Positions 43,340 to 55,769 of a stretch of 56,962 nucleotides of DNA are shown piece after piece (position 1 is the stretch's first letter; each line of letters starts with the position of its first letter). The stretch lies in assembly GCA_002224055.1 (NCBI GenBank), contig AZLU01000254.1:1-56962 (forward strand), given 5' to 3'. Source of the stretch: Pezizomycotina sp. ARF18. Its lineage: Eukaryota; Ascomycota. The position numbers and the translations under genes are program-made. The notes beneath the pieces were generated by a model. The model was not told the origin of the DNA and searched no databases. It saw only the letters and a program-made list of their open reading frames with translations.

Positions 43340-45582
43340 GGTGTTTTTTTTTTTTGTTTTCTTCCTTTTGCTTTCGAACAAAAGACGTTTTGAGATTGTG
43401 ACTCTTATATGCCGAAACAAACAAAAAAAAAATGTCGCCGCTTTTTTGTTCCCTCGCTTCACCTCTTGATAACGGCAGTTTCTGTTTGTCTTTCAGGTGG
43501 TTAAATGTTTATTATCTTCGCTCTTCGATATACAGAGACGATCCGGCTGAATGTTCGCCTCGGCGCCTGTGCGTTCCATTTGGCCAATCATTTCTTCAAT
43601 CACTCCACCGAGTTTGTCGGAATTATACTTTTTAGGGCGACAACGTTACGGGTGATTCGGGGTGAAGAAGAAGAAGAGGAAGAGAATGGCTCAGGAGGAA
43701 TGTACTCTTCAAATCTTATTTTATTTTTAGATGATAAAAACAGAAATAAATAGCTTCAAACGGCTAGTCACGATAAGTGAAATAATTTTGAAGAAAGAAG
43801 CGTCTATCTGCAAAGTGAAATGACAATGTAGTTTTTGATATCTTGCATCTGCAAGTCTAAAGTAAATTATCTTTTGATCTTGATGTGTGCACACGTATCA
43901 TGCAATATATATCGATATATAGCGGATAATTCTTCAAATTTTATAATTTATTGTAATTCAGGAACCGCCTTCTCGATCTTGCTGGTGCCTAAAATAATCT
44001 TGTTCCTTAAATAAGCAAATAGCTGGATAATTTGAATGAATAAAATTGTTCTGTATTCCTTTTCCTTAGACTCTTTGTGTTTGTGTATATAATTATTGTT
44101 TATTTTAAAACAATAAAGGATGACAGCGTTGTTGAACAGTGTGTGTGCAATCTTGCGCGTAACTGATATTGCATATATGCACGTTTCATCTTTCAATCAC
44201 ATCACACGAGTAAGAAAAGGGAAAAGGTTCGACAGGACGACGCAATAACCACTTAGCGGTCCATCTTCTTTCTCCTCATCTATCCCACTCACACGGGGCC
44301 TGTGGAAAGCAATCGAACCAACCGTTCATAAATACGCATTTCGAGGGTCAGCGTTGTATCCCAAAACGGACAGAGAATTACGAGTAAGGATAGCGTTCCT
44401 TTTTGTTTTCGTGTCGTTTCATTAGCGACTTTGCGGGGTACAGCGTAATATTTCCGTATAAATGACATCCCAGCCCAACTCCAATGCCCCGGCTGTGGGA
44501 TAAAAAATAGAGCGCTTGATTGGAAAATTATTGCATCAAACCTTTTAGTCCCGTTTCTCTCCCCCTCCCGGGCACCCCTCTTTTTAATCCCTTGGGGTGT
44601 AGGGGACCATGCCTAATTTTCAACGGCTGGTCGGGACGTAATTCGGTACCGTGATGAAACGTACGTAAGATTATACGATTGAAACAACTGGACGCCAGTC
44701 AAATAGGCATTTTCTTCGCATTCTTTATGTAGATGCAAATGCAGCAGTCCTCCTCGTGTGACTCAATCGGCATGATAAAAGAGGGGGAGGAGTTAGGGTA
44801 AAAGGGAAAGAAACCGATAGTAATTTCAAATATATATATATATAATATATTATATTTTATAAAAAAAAAAAAAAAAAAAATGAGGATACTGAAAGGTATC
44901 TGATACTTCGTGATTTTATTTTCGAGTTCATTGATTTGAGGGAAAACAAAATAATTAAAGTCTTCCCACCGAAATAGTGGCACATCTTGAGACCCTATAA
45001 ATATCCCAATATATATATATATATATAAGTAATTCAATCGATATGTCAGAACTGTCGACGCGCGACGTTCTTCTCTCGAGATCCACAAAAGATCGCTGGT
45101 CCCAAATATTAAATCACATGACGTAAAAGGAAACTGTCGACGGTGTTCTTTTCGATGGAAATTCCAACTGGGGGCTTCGACGGTCGCAGTCCAATAGATG
45201 AGCAGCTGCCCCTGAAGCCACAACGCCCCTGGGGGTCCCGAGGATGACTTCCGAGTGGGGGGTTGTGAACTCACTATTGGCTCCGGTTAGATTGCAACCC
45301 ACCTACTACCATCGGGCTGCCTACTTTTCGACCAAAAAAAAAAAATTTTTTTTTTTCCACGAAAGAAAACCCCCCAAAGGGGTGCGTCATTTTTTTTTTT
45401 TTCCTGAGTCCGGAGCAGGCCTCTACCATGATGGCTGCTGGTATGACCTGACTTGTCCTGAATCATGAATTATAATGAGGGCTTTGTGTTTTATTATCAT
45501 TCTCCCCATCCTCCTTGTGGAGCCTGGATGATCATTATGTTTATTGTGGTAAGTAGACACTATCTTTTTAATAATAATATTC

Positions 45583-45882
45583 TTAGATTGTTGACGTCTG
45601 TCCTTGTTTCGAGGTATTGATGTTCAAAATATTTTTAATTTTAATTTTTGTTTTGTATGAGGAATTGTTAGATTTTGCAATTTTTTGCTGTTTTTCGGGG
45701 TGTCGGGCGCCTTTTCGACTCGGTAAACTCGGATTTTTCAATCTTGGCGCCCACGCTAAATGCCTGCGTCTGTCACTGGAGTTCAGACAATAATAATCTT
45801 CGTCAGTGCGCGTTGCTGATGCTATAGATACACATGTAATGAGCACGGCCAGGAACGGCTGGAACCGAAGGGACACCCCCAT
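45583..45882 (-). other. Possible small secreted protein ORF
   Basis: 99-codon ORF whose first about 24 residues (MGVSLRFQPFLAVLITCVS followed by IASA) look like a cleavable signal peptide with a small-residue A-X-A type end. The rest is Ser/Lys/Arg-rich, has a single Cys and no domain. Located in the gene-poor part of the window. Chance or an uncalled first exon are equally possible. Confidence 0.25.
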
Positions 45883-47760
45883 GTTTCAAGGAAAATGGAT
45901 AACAATCTTCCGCTGCCTTCTCGACGATCCCTAATTGATACCTCATTTTAATAACGTTTTTTAGACGAAATCGCGCTTTGAAAAATTCAGGCTAAAAAAA
46001 AAAAAAAGACCAGGAGAAAAAACAAGAATCAATAAAAATATAGCCTAAGTTTTCCCTCCGAAGGAGGGTGAAAATATACATGTATTCATCCTGAAATTCA
46101 ATTTCTAATAAGTATATAATCTTACCGGTTAATTTGGAATTGAACTGCACTAAGCAGGTAGGGTGTTATAATATCAAAGTTTGGATGAAAACAAGTTGGC
46201 AATTTCGTGTTGGTGCCGCCGGGGGAGGAGATTTGGGAACGCCCCGCTGGGATATTATTACCACGACAATCCTATTGGATTACTATTAGATGAAACTATA
46301 AATTTTTTTCAAAAGAGACAAGGGCAGGGACTAATCGAACTCGTCAGCTTTCGTAATATTATCGTGCTTATTTGTAAGACATTACCGCTTGGCCGGGTCA
46401 GGTCTATCGCGCTCACATCTTTTTGAACCTGTCCCCCAGAGTTGACGAACGGTTAGGTTGGTGGCAATAGAGAGAAACATGCATTACATTTTATTAGCTT
46501 AGGCGTGTTAGCCCCAAGTCTTTCCGCCCTCGCTCTCTTGTGTTTGAGCGATCGGAATATGATTTGCATAAGGTGGCATACGTTCGGAGCTCCCATTTAT
46601 TGAAGTTCAGCTAGCTGCATTTGCAATTACACTTTTTTTTTTTTTTTTTTTTTTTTTTAAAGGTCGACGACTCCCTTATCCCACCAAAAGGGAGGATGAT
46701 CCGTGTACGATTGCGTGGTACCGTCAAACAGTATACGATAGGGGAAGACAAGGATCAAAGCGAACACCACGGTTCTGGCATTCTTGCATATATCATACCA
46801 TCGCCGCTTTCAGGTGCTCGCCGGGGCGAGGCGAGAAACAAAAATTGGTTATTTTCGCGAGGCGTTCGTTGTACTCGATTGTTGGGTGCATATGCACGCT
46901 GATGTAATAGGAGGATCATCCGTCTGGCGTGCATGGAGCCTGCCGGTACCTGCATGCGCATGTGTAAGAAATCAGGAATCGAAATATATAGAGGCATGTA
47001 TAACTTTGTTGATAGGACAGGTGCAGCATGAATGATTTCGTAGCTTGAAGGAGGGTAACCCACAGAGTACTACAATGAAGAGCGAAATATATATATCGGC
47101 TTACTGTTACACGGGGCTGTTCAGTTGATACTGGATGATTAGTCAAGTGTGCTGTAGGGAGTGAGAAAAGCTCGAGTGTGCCAAAGCAGGTATCCGACGG
47201 CCACTGTTTCCGGGAAGCCCAGGGCTCGAAAGGAAACCCAAGACCCCATCCCCGGGGCAGGATCTTCTCGATATAATTTTGGTCGTCATCAGATACAGTC
47301 TTGCACAACTATAGATGCCCCGGGATCATTGCGTAATAGATAGGATCTTGAAATGTGTTTCAGCAGAATTGATAACAGTCGTGCTCTCCTAATTATGAAA
47401 TCGCGATAATGGATATGTACCTACCTAGTTGGTCCTACAATGTTCCACCGCAGCAGTATACAAAAACTACCTCGTAATGTCTCGTTGGAAAGGGTTTGCT
47501 TAAGGTATTGTAGAAGAAATTTTTTAGCTGGACTTGTGAATGGGCTACTAATTTCTCTCTATCGAACAAAAGTGATAAAGAGAGAGAGAGGAAAAATCTC
47601 ATGAGAAACGTTGGAGATTGTTGATTGCCGTGAAGGTGAATCCCCTAACGTCAAGAGGTATCAAAGTATAACATCAGAAAAGCTTGAGGATGAATGGTAC
47701 AAGATCCAGAGAGACGAGCTCAAAACAACTTGAAGGTTTTATTCCTACTTAATATCGATC

Positions 47761-47780
47761 TATTATTATTATTATTATTT
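47761..47780. repeat. ATT microsatellite
   Basis: About six ATT units in the gene-free region. Confidence 0.85.
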
Positions 47781-48239
47781 ATTAATTTGATATCAATATT
47801 TGTACAAGTATTTACGTATATACTGATAAGTAAGTTATTTCCCCTGTATAAACGTACATACGCGCCTAAATTAAGAGCAGTAAAGGCGGGCGACCTTTAT
47901 AAAAAAAAAAAAAAAATTTGACCAACCAACAAAATTCCGTTTCAAGTCCACCAGGCAAATACGTACCAAGTAGGGTCGCGCAATATCTTCTGTATTGCTG
48001 CGAACAATTGAACTGGCCCGACAATTGGTAGCTATTGGACCCCTCAGTACCTTTTATCGTTACTGTTGTCAGTTAATTTAATCTTCCCGTCCTCTCACAT
48101 GAGCTGCATTTAACAATCGTATTACCAAGTGCAGAAGGTGTCACGGGAAGCAGGAAAGCAGCAATCCAGTTTTATTCCCTCGTGCGTTGAGATTTTTTGG
48201 GGAGCTCTCTTAACTTACGCCTGTACCCACCCAGAGTGT

Positions 48240-48440
48240 ATTAGTCCTAAGCTCAACCAATGACGCATTCGCGGACCGGAAGGGCGTTGGCGTTAAATCC
48301 GTTACTCTCATTGGTGAGAAATCGGTTGGGCGTATGCAAGTTTAGGGGAAAAGGAAGTTGAAAGGAATATTCCCGCCCACGCTGATATTGCAGAGAGGGC
48401 ATGCACGGAATGCGCAATCAAAGCGCTAACGTTCCTCCCC
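48240..48440. promoter_or_regulatory. Possible promoter with paired CCAAT boxes
   Basis: ACCAATGACGC near 48,256 and its inverted counterpart CTCATTGGTGAG near 48,307 lie about 50 bases apart, followed by a second ATTGC/GCGCAATC-rich stretch. Local GC is higher than on either side. Paired CCAAT boxes are bound by the HAP/CBC complex in filamentous fungi. No gene is identified downstream in the window, so the target, if any, may lie beyond the right edge. Confidence 0.3.
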
Positions 48441-50590
48441 GTCTGATATATTTTTCGCGCGTTCATGTTCAGTATGGTCAGTAACTAATACTACCTGCTC
48501 TCCGGTTTTGAATCCTCCCCTTTCGCTGCAGACTAGGGCAAAATATTATTTCCTCCTTGCCGCGGAAATTGCCCAATAGATGCCCCCAAGGTCTTCTCAA
48601 GCTCTCTCAAGTTCTGGCGTGCACCAATACGAGGTGAATAACACGCTACAGAACGCCACCAACGACATCGCGAACTTTCTGAGGGATTCTTGAAAAGGGA
48701 CGAACCCCGCTCCTAACGTTGAAAACCCGGATTCGACATCTTTTTCTCGCATCGTGGATATTCCCTGACATTTGCAAAAGCTTGGTGAGTGATTCTCTCG
48801 CGACAATTGACGCTGTCCGGACAATCTTGAATACAAAGACTAACTATAAGATATAGCTGTCGACGCGAGCGCTGAGAGTGCAGTTATAGGCGAAGTTCCC
48901 GGAGCCCCAAAAATTGCACCAAGAGACACAAAAACCCTTCCAGCAGGAAAGACCAAAAAAAAAAAAAAAAAAAAAAAAACAAGCCTTTGAAGTTTGAACC
49001 GAGCCAAAGCAGATTTTTTTTTTTTTTTGGTTTGGGCCCAAGTCTAAAATCTTTGATTGGGGATTCGCACTATTGTGCGGTCGGGTCTTCCCTGAACTCG
49101 AAGGTTTGTTCAGATTTGACCAGTGTTGGGTGTCTCGAGATCCAATGTCGGTCTTATCTTCTGGTCTATGAAGTTTGCAAACCGATGGCATACCGATGAG
49201 TGCTGTTGTATTTCTTAGAGCGAGAACGGTTGCGTTTTCGACGAATGCTGATCTGAATCGGCGTTTGATTGATTGCTGAAGGGAGAAAGCTTCAGGGAAT
49301 GAAAAAGAGAGAAAGAAAGAAAGGAAAGAGAAAGAGAAAGAAGAAGAAGAAGAAGAATATTGGGGGAGAATAATAGAAGGTCACGAAGAGAAGAATGTAG
49401 AAATGAGATGAGCGAAAGACGAAGAAACCAAACTCTAACCTCCAACCTCCGAAAAGGGGATGGAGAGGAACATTATCGCAAAGAGAACGAGTACAAGCAA
49501 AAAGGGAACACAGAAAGGATGAAGAAGGGGAAGCAAAGGCAATACCTACTTCAGGTGAGTTATATCTATCCTTAATGTGTCGTATTATCTTGCTCAAAGC
49601 GATAGGAAGTTCCAAGGCCGTGGCGAGATTTAACAACAATTGTTGCCATGGTTGGGCATCCTCTATCTACTCAAATCTGTTCTTTTTGGTTTTCTATCGC
49701 GAGAATTTGGAGTTAAGCCTGAGATTTTCTGCCCCACCAGCTACAACGTCTGGAGTTCAGTACTGCGTCAGATTGATTACCAAATCGTACCAACTTACTG
49801 CTTTCACTGATTCATCTTCGTCTCTCCTCCTTGAAATTCTATGCTACTCGCCTTTTCTTCATTAGTGTTCACTTGCTTGGTTTTTCTGCGCGGAAACGCT
49901 CAAAATTACAGCGAGAAAAGAGCCCAAAAAAAAGGGGGAAAGTGTTGTTTCTCCTAATCCAGGGACAGTTATGAAGAATAACAAAAGATATCTTAATGTC
50001 AATCGATATTTAACCAAGAAAGAAATTGTCACCTCCATGTCTTATCGATTTGTGAACCAAGAAACTGGTTGTGGCATGATCTGTTGCGTTTTCATGAAAT
50101 CGCTGAAGGAAAAAAAAAAAAAAAAACATCAAATGCTGTGTTTATTTAGTTGTATTTTCTGTTCATTAGAAACTCAGCCCTGATGCCCTTGGAAAAGCGT
50201 TCGCTTTGCAGAACTGCTTGTTGGAATATAATTTAACTAATTAATTTTTTTGCTTTCTAGTAATGCGTTGTATATTTGAAAAGTTTATAGTTGTATTTCG
50301 AGATAGAATGAGACTATAGTCTGAAGCAAGAAAAGTCTTCACGGAGCGACGACGCAACAAAGAAACGCTCGCGCTAAGCAAAAGGCCGACGATCACTTCC
50401 ACGGCTATATTCCAGAGCTTTGGTCTACTGGAGGCTGGAGGTACGTAAAACAAAATATTTTCTCTGATCAAGGGAGGAAGGGGAAAGAGTTTTTTTTTTT
50501 TTTTTTCCTTTTCCTGTTTCCCTGTTTCCTGTTTCCCTGAATTGTCTTACGATTTTCACACCTGTTCCCTCTAACTTATTGCATGACGAG

Positions 50591-50716
50591 ATGATTGTCG
50601 TCAAGGACGCTCGGACCATTGGTTCAGAAGACACCGCAAGAGCCCGTCTCCAGTTCACCCCGATGACAGCGAGAATAAACGACGCCGGACGGAGGACGCC
50701 GCAGGCAAAAGACTAA
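50591..50716 (+). other. 41-codon GC-rich small ORF, status uncertain
   Basis: ATG to TAA frame beginning MIVVKDARTIGSEDTARARL and ending TPQAKD, in a GC-rich patch (50,580-50,720) inside AT-rich sequence. No domain. It could be an upstream ORF, an exon fragment or chance. Confidence 0.2.
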
Positions 50717-53700
50717 TTCCCAGCTGCGCTTTTGGGAAGGAAGTGTTGTCTGTCGCCTTTTCCCACCGTTTATACTAAACTACTACAATCTAGAATTCTG
50801 GAAAGAGCCACAGGTAACAACCGCACAGCCGGAAGTCGTAAAGCAATAGACAAAACTACTATGGGAACAATGCGGATCACTGCGGGCTTGGTCAATCTTA
50901 GTAGGTCTCCACACTTTTCTCTCAGGATGCAACTTGATATATTAATTACTTAACATGTATATTATATGATATTTGGAGAACTTGAAGTTTTAGGGTCCAA
51001 CACCTGCAGTGTCACGAACCCATCGTCCCTAGACTGCCAGTGTCCCACTGGCGAAGTTGGTGAGGATGGTCATTTGATAACCTATCCTCCATTCTGTGGT
51101 GGTTTTATTACAAAGTATTTATTGAAACGGAGGTAAAAAAAAAAAAAAAAAAAAAAACTTTCCTTCTCATTGCAGCCTTGTCAACGTAATTATCTAATCT
51201 TCTTGTTTAAAATAGTCCACGCTATTAAGTTTCAACTATCCTGAAATTATAACTGCAGATCCAATCCACGGGTCAGGCAAATTCCCAACGAGGGATTCAG
51301 AATATTTGTTCGTAATATTGCATGATTGAAAGAGTCGGCCGGCCGCGGACCGGGTTCTCGGGGATTTCCTGTCCTTTGGATGCATTGGGATAGGCTTGAT
51401 ATTCCAGCACGCATTTTGCGAGGGTCAGCAAAAAGAAAGGAAAAAAAAAGAAAAAAAAAAAAAAGCGCAGTGAGAAGGAAAAAGAAAGATAACAGGGCAA
51501 ATATTAAACTCGCTTCAGCTGATATACGCAGATATTGATACGATACCAGTGCTAGTCTGGGTTCTGGGAGAAGGGGAAGGGGAAGGCAGGCGAACGGATA
51601 TCATCCAAATTGATTCAATATACCCACGCTAGTTACGACAGGCGAAGAAATAGGAATTTCAAAGAGAAATAGTTGGACCCAAAAACGAAGAAGGAAAAAG
51701 AAAGGAAGAATCCATAACAGATTTATTATTATATGGTCGGACGCCTCGTGTGTTGCGTTCCTAAACTTCTTCAAGACTAGCAAAGTCCCACAGTCCCAAA
51801 TGAACGTTCCCACGGCCCAGATAATTGGATGCAATAACACCTCAGTTACCTCAACTTGACAAAAAAGTGGATATTGAGGATTGGGAGTATTACGGCGGCG
51901 TGGAAGGGCGTTTTTCAAAGCGGAAGTACCTTGTTATCGACAGGCAATTTTGCTATTAATTTTTTTCTGCTCTGGAATGTTTTTCAACTATATGAATTTG
52001 TACCAGATACTTCCTCCTTGTCCTATACTACTTGGTACCTAGGAAGGAATTTCGCTTACGCCGACAGAAAAAAAATCGAGAGAAAAAGGAAGAAAGAAAA
52101 ATGAAAATTGTCAAATGGAACGAACAAACTAACAATTCTTTATCAGAATTTCGAAATTTGTGTACTTGCTTATAATTCTATTATATTTATATACCCGAAA
52201 GCAAAGTAAGAGCGTTTTTCTATTATTATTTATGATCAAAGTCCCTTTATTTAATTTTTTTTTTTAACTTTGCCCTGTGAAGCGCTGTGTAATTATATTG
52301 TTCCTTCCCGCTGGCGACAAAAAGGGCATCTGCTGTTTTATTTTCACGCTATCTATTTTTTTCTCTTGCAATATCCTTTTACTCATCACGGCATCGTCGT
52401 CCTCGAACAAAAAAAAAAAAAAAAAATAGAACAAAAAGAAAAAGGAACGAAAGAGAAAGCAACTATAAGCTGCTTAGTCCAGCTAATCTTCGAGCTATAG
52501 ATTTCCCGATATTATTCTGGTCACAGTTGTTATTCTCCTGAAAGCAAACCTATATTCTGTACAACTCTATGGCGTATTATCTCCCCGCTTCTGCATAAGT
52601 GTTTGTTTCACCAGCAGAGGCCCCAGTGGCTATAGCAGGTTCCAGGTTGCGCGGCTCATACCTTTCGTTACCAACAACTTGTTATAGATGGGGCGATCTT
52701 GTTTTTATGACACCTCGATGCCGTAGTACGGCTTTCCCAGTGCTAGGCTTTTTGAGCATTTCCTCAACATTGCAATACTTAGGAGAGGCTCCCCACGAAT
52801 ACCTCAACAACCGATTCATCCCTGCTCAGGAAGCGAATCATGGTGTTTTTGAGATCTTGAAATGACTTCAAAGATATACACTTGACCATGTTAGTCACAT
52901 TTCGTAGGGTTTCTTTGTGCGTCGAGGAGCGTTCTTGTCCTACCTTGGGGGTGTTTTCAAGCCTCTTATAATCGGCAAGACTCTTTTCCAGGAAGAGGCA
53001 CCAAAACCCCTCACGAGCTTTCCTATAGCAAACGGATTGTCAAAAGGGCGTAATATCCTTCTCTACTTCATATGCTCGACAATACTCGGATTTTCTCATG
53101 AATGGAACACCGTAGTCTTTCCGGCAGATATACAATGCTAAATATCCTATTATCAGCGCCGATTCTATCACAGTACTCTCTCATTGCAAGTAAGGACCTA
53201 ATCGTTGGTTAAGAGGGCTTCGTGGACTGAAATTACGGCTTGTAATCCGTTAAAGATTTTCCTAGTAGACATCTCGTACTCGAGTTTAATCTCAAAGAAT
53301 CGGGACACGAACTAATCCTCAGTAACCTCTAGCAGTTAATAACAGTAGCGGGGAAAAGAGGGAAGAATACCATCCAAAGGATAAACCAACGATGGACGTC
53401 TCTATGTTTCTCTGTAGCCAAGTCTGGGACCTCATCACGATGCAAACTACTTTGGTCTGGACGTCCTGAGCATACTGCAAATATAGTATACTGGAGGGAT
53501 ATAAATTTGAACAACAAGTGATTATTAAGAAATCCTGCTGTACATAAATTGGTAGTCCTGCTTACTGAAGTCGAGACCATGCAAGTGGTGTCCGTAAATG
53601 CATGTCGATGCTTTTTTCTCGAGCATGCCCTATTTTTTTTTTTTTTTTTTAGCACACATGTATTACTCGGTACTTTCGAAATGGATCGTGACCTTGATTG

Positions 53701-55746
53701 ACTTTTCGTTGAAAATAGGAAACCACATTGTATCCAAACGATATCATTTTTATCGACTGTCTCTCGTCATCTGAAAACGTATCTGGTACAATGATAGTAC
53801 TCCATGTGCGGTTTTCTTAACTCTTGAGCACAATTGTTTTTGTTTATTATAAGTATAATTATTTTTTAACTTTTTGTGGGGTGAGGCGATGTTGAAAATC
53901 AAGGAAATGCACAAAGCAGCCACACCTCAACTTAGACCGTAATCGGGCGATACCGTCCGAATCCCGATGCATCGGCTCTGGCTTATTTTGTTAGATGCAT
54001 TTTATTTCTCGCGCACTTCAAGTGATATATCTGACTGGCCGTACCACGAATCCATGGCCATGGATACAATGCAATTCAAAAGAAACCAAAAGCACGCAAG
54101 TCCCTGGTTCGGGTCGTGGAGTGTTGAAAACTACCGATATTGTTATTTATTCAACAGGCAAGTGTCATGTCCCCCTTAAAAAAAAAAAAAAAAGGCGAGA
54201 AGCTTGCCGGCAAACGGATCAGAAGAAAAATTTTCGCTCTAAGGTTTGCCTCTCTTTGCGACCTGGTTATTTGATTATTGTTCTGTAAAAGCTATTTATA
54301 AGCGAATACTAATTCTCTACATAGAGAATATTTCTTACACAACAGTGCAGGCACAAAAGACACAAGCTTGCCCGACGATAGTATCTTGCTGGAGCGTCTA
54401 CAGATGACGGTGTCAGGCGGGTTATAGAATGTTTTCTCCACAGATTTGGCGAGAGATCATCGTTCTGACTGCGGTGACAGAAATTTCAAAGCAACAGGGA
54501 AGAGTGAAGCAATACCCCAAGTTTCCGGATTTCGCTTGTTGATCTCTCATCTCGCTCGCGAATTCTTGCACAATTTTAACGGTAGCCGGATATTTTAGCG
54601 CTGAATCCAGGAACATTAATGAACGCAAATTTCTCTCTAGTGCGGTAAGTGGGGATTATAACTTCGCAACAGACTTGAAATTGGATACTCTCCGAAAAAA
54701 AAAAAAAAAAGTAAAAGAGAAACGGTGGACTCAGTAATAGAAACCTTTTCGTCATTTTACGAGGTATAAGAATATAGTTCCTCTAGAAAAGCAGGGACCC
54801 TTTTTTGAAAAACGGGAGAGGGGTTTCAGCAATTACGACGCCCCCGTTCTTTTTATCGTTAATTTTATTCTTTCAAATTTGAGACGGTCCAGTGTCAACT
54901 TATTTTTTGATAGGTATATAAGGGCCTTTTATATATATACACTGATCCCGATAAGATAGTCTAAACCTAAGGTGAGAATTTCGACTCGTCTGGCTTTTTG
55001 TTAGGATACTGATGTCTATCATCTTCAGTTATAGAGAAAATTTAAAAGGGGAGGACAGCACTAGATATAAACGCTTATCTTCTGATTACAACGGCAAGCA
55101 TGCAAGCACTATAGAGTAAGGTGAAAAGTTCCCCCAAAATTTCCCCTGTCGTTATAATTACAAACATATAGGTAATCTGACGAAATACCAGAGTGCGACC
55201 GCGGTATTCTTTCACAAATTTTTTTTTTTTTTGGAAATCCGTGCCTGCTCTATTCTATCTTCGTAGAATTTTATAGGGGAATGGATGCATCCCTTATCAC
55301 ACGCCTTCGCTCATAGTGGGTATAAAAAAAAAGGACTGAGAAGTAAAACTGGAAAGACATCAATTTCAGGGATTCCCTCTCATTACGGTTCCAACGGATT
55401 GGACTTGCGCGTCCGCCTTCGTCCAAGGATCATCGTCAATCGTTACTTAAAGAGTCGATACGATACTCAAGGTACAACGTCCTTCTTCAATTTTCAGGCC
55501 TCCTTTTAGTGCAATAGATACAAGACGTAAGTATATATAGTACCTGTGGAGCACGACCTTTTCATTCCCTCGGTACTCGTACCACCCCACGGATTCGAAA
55601 TCCAGAAACCTCTTTGGTCGGTTTTTTGCTTCTTTTCAGGACACAATAATAATACGTGCTGTGTCTCTCCACTCAAATCTAAGGTAAAAGAAGGGGAGAA
55701 ATTTTGCCCTTTGATTCTTTGGGTGGATTATTCAATGAGGAAAGAC

Positions 55747-55769
55747 TAATAATAATAATAATAATAATA
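55747..55769. repeat. AAT microsatellite
   Basis: Seven AAT units in the gene-free right part of the window. Confidence 0.9.

Noticed and set aside
51601-51918. Hydrophobic 105-codon minus-strand ORF resembling a membrane protein
   Set aside because: Hydrophobicity comes from T-rich codons in AT-rich DNA; no conserved motif or supporting gene structure.
53930-53985. tRNA-like stretch with a TCCGAATCCCGAT segment
   Set aside because: No acceptor stem, anticodon arm or correctly spaced A box could be folded; only a short CCGATGCATCGG palindrome is real.
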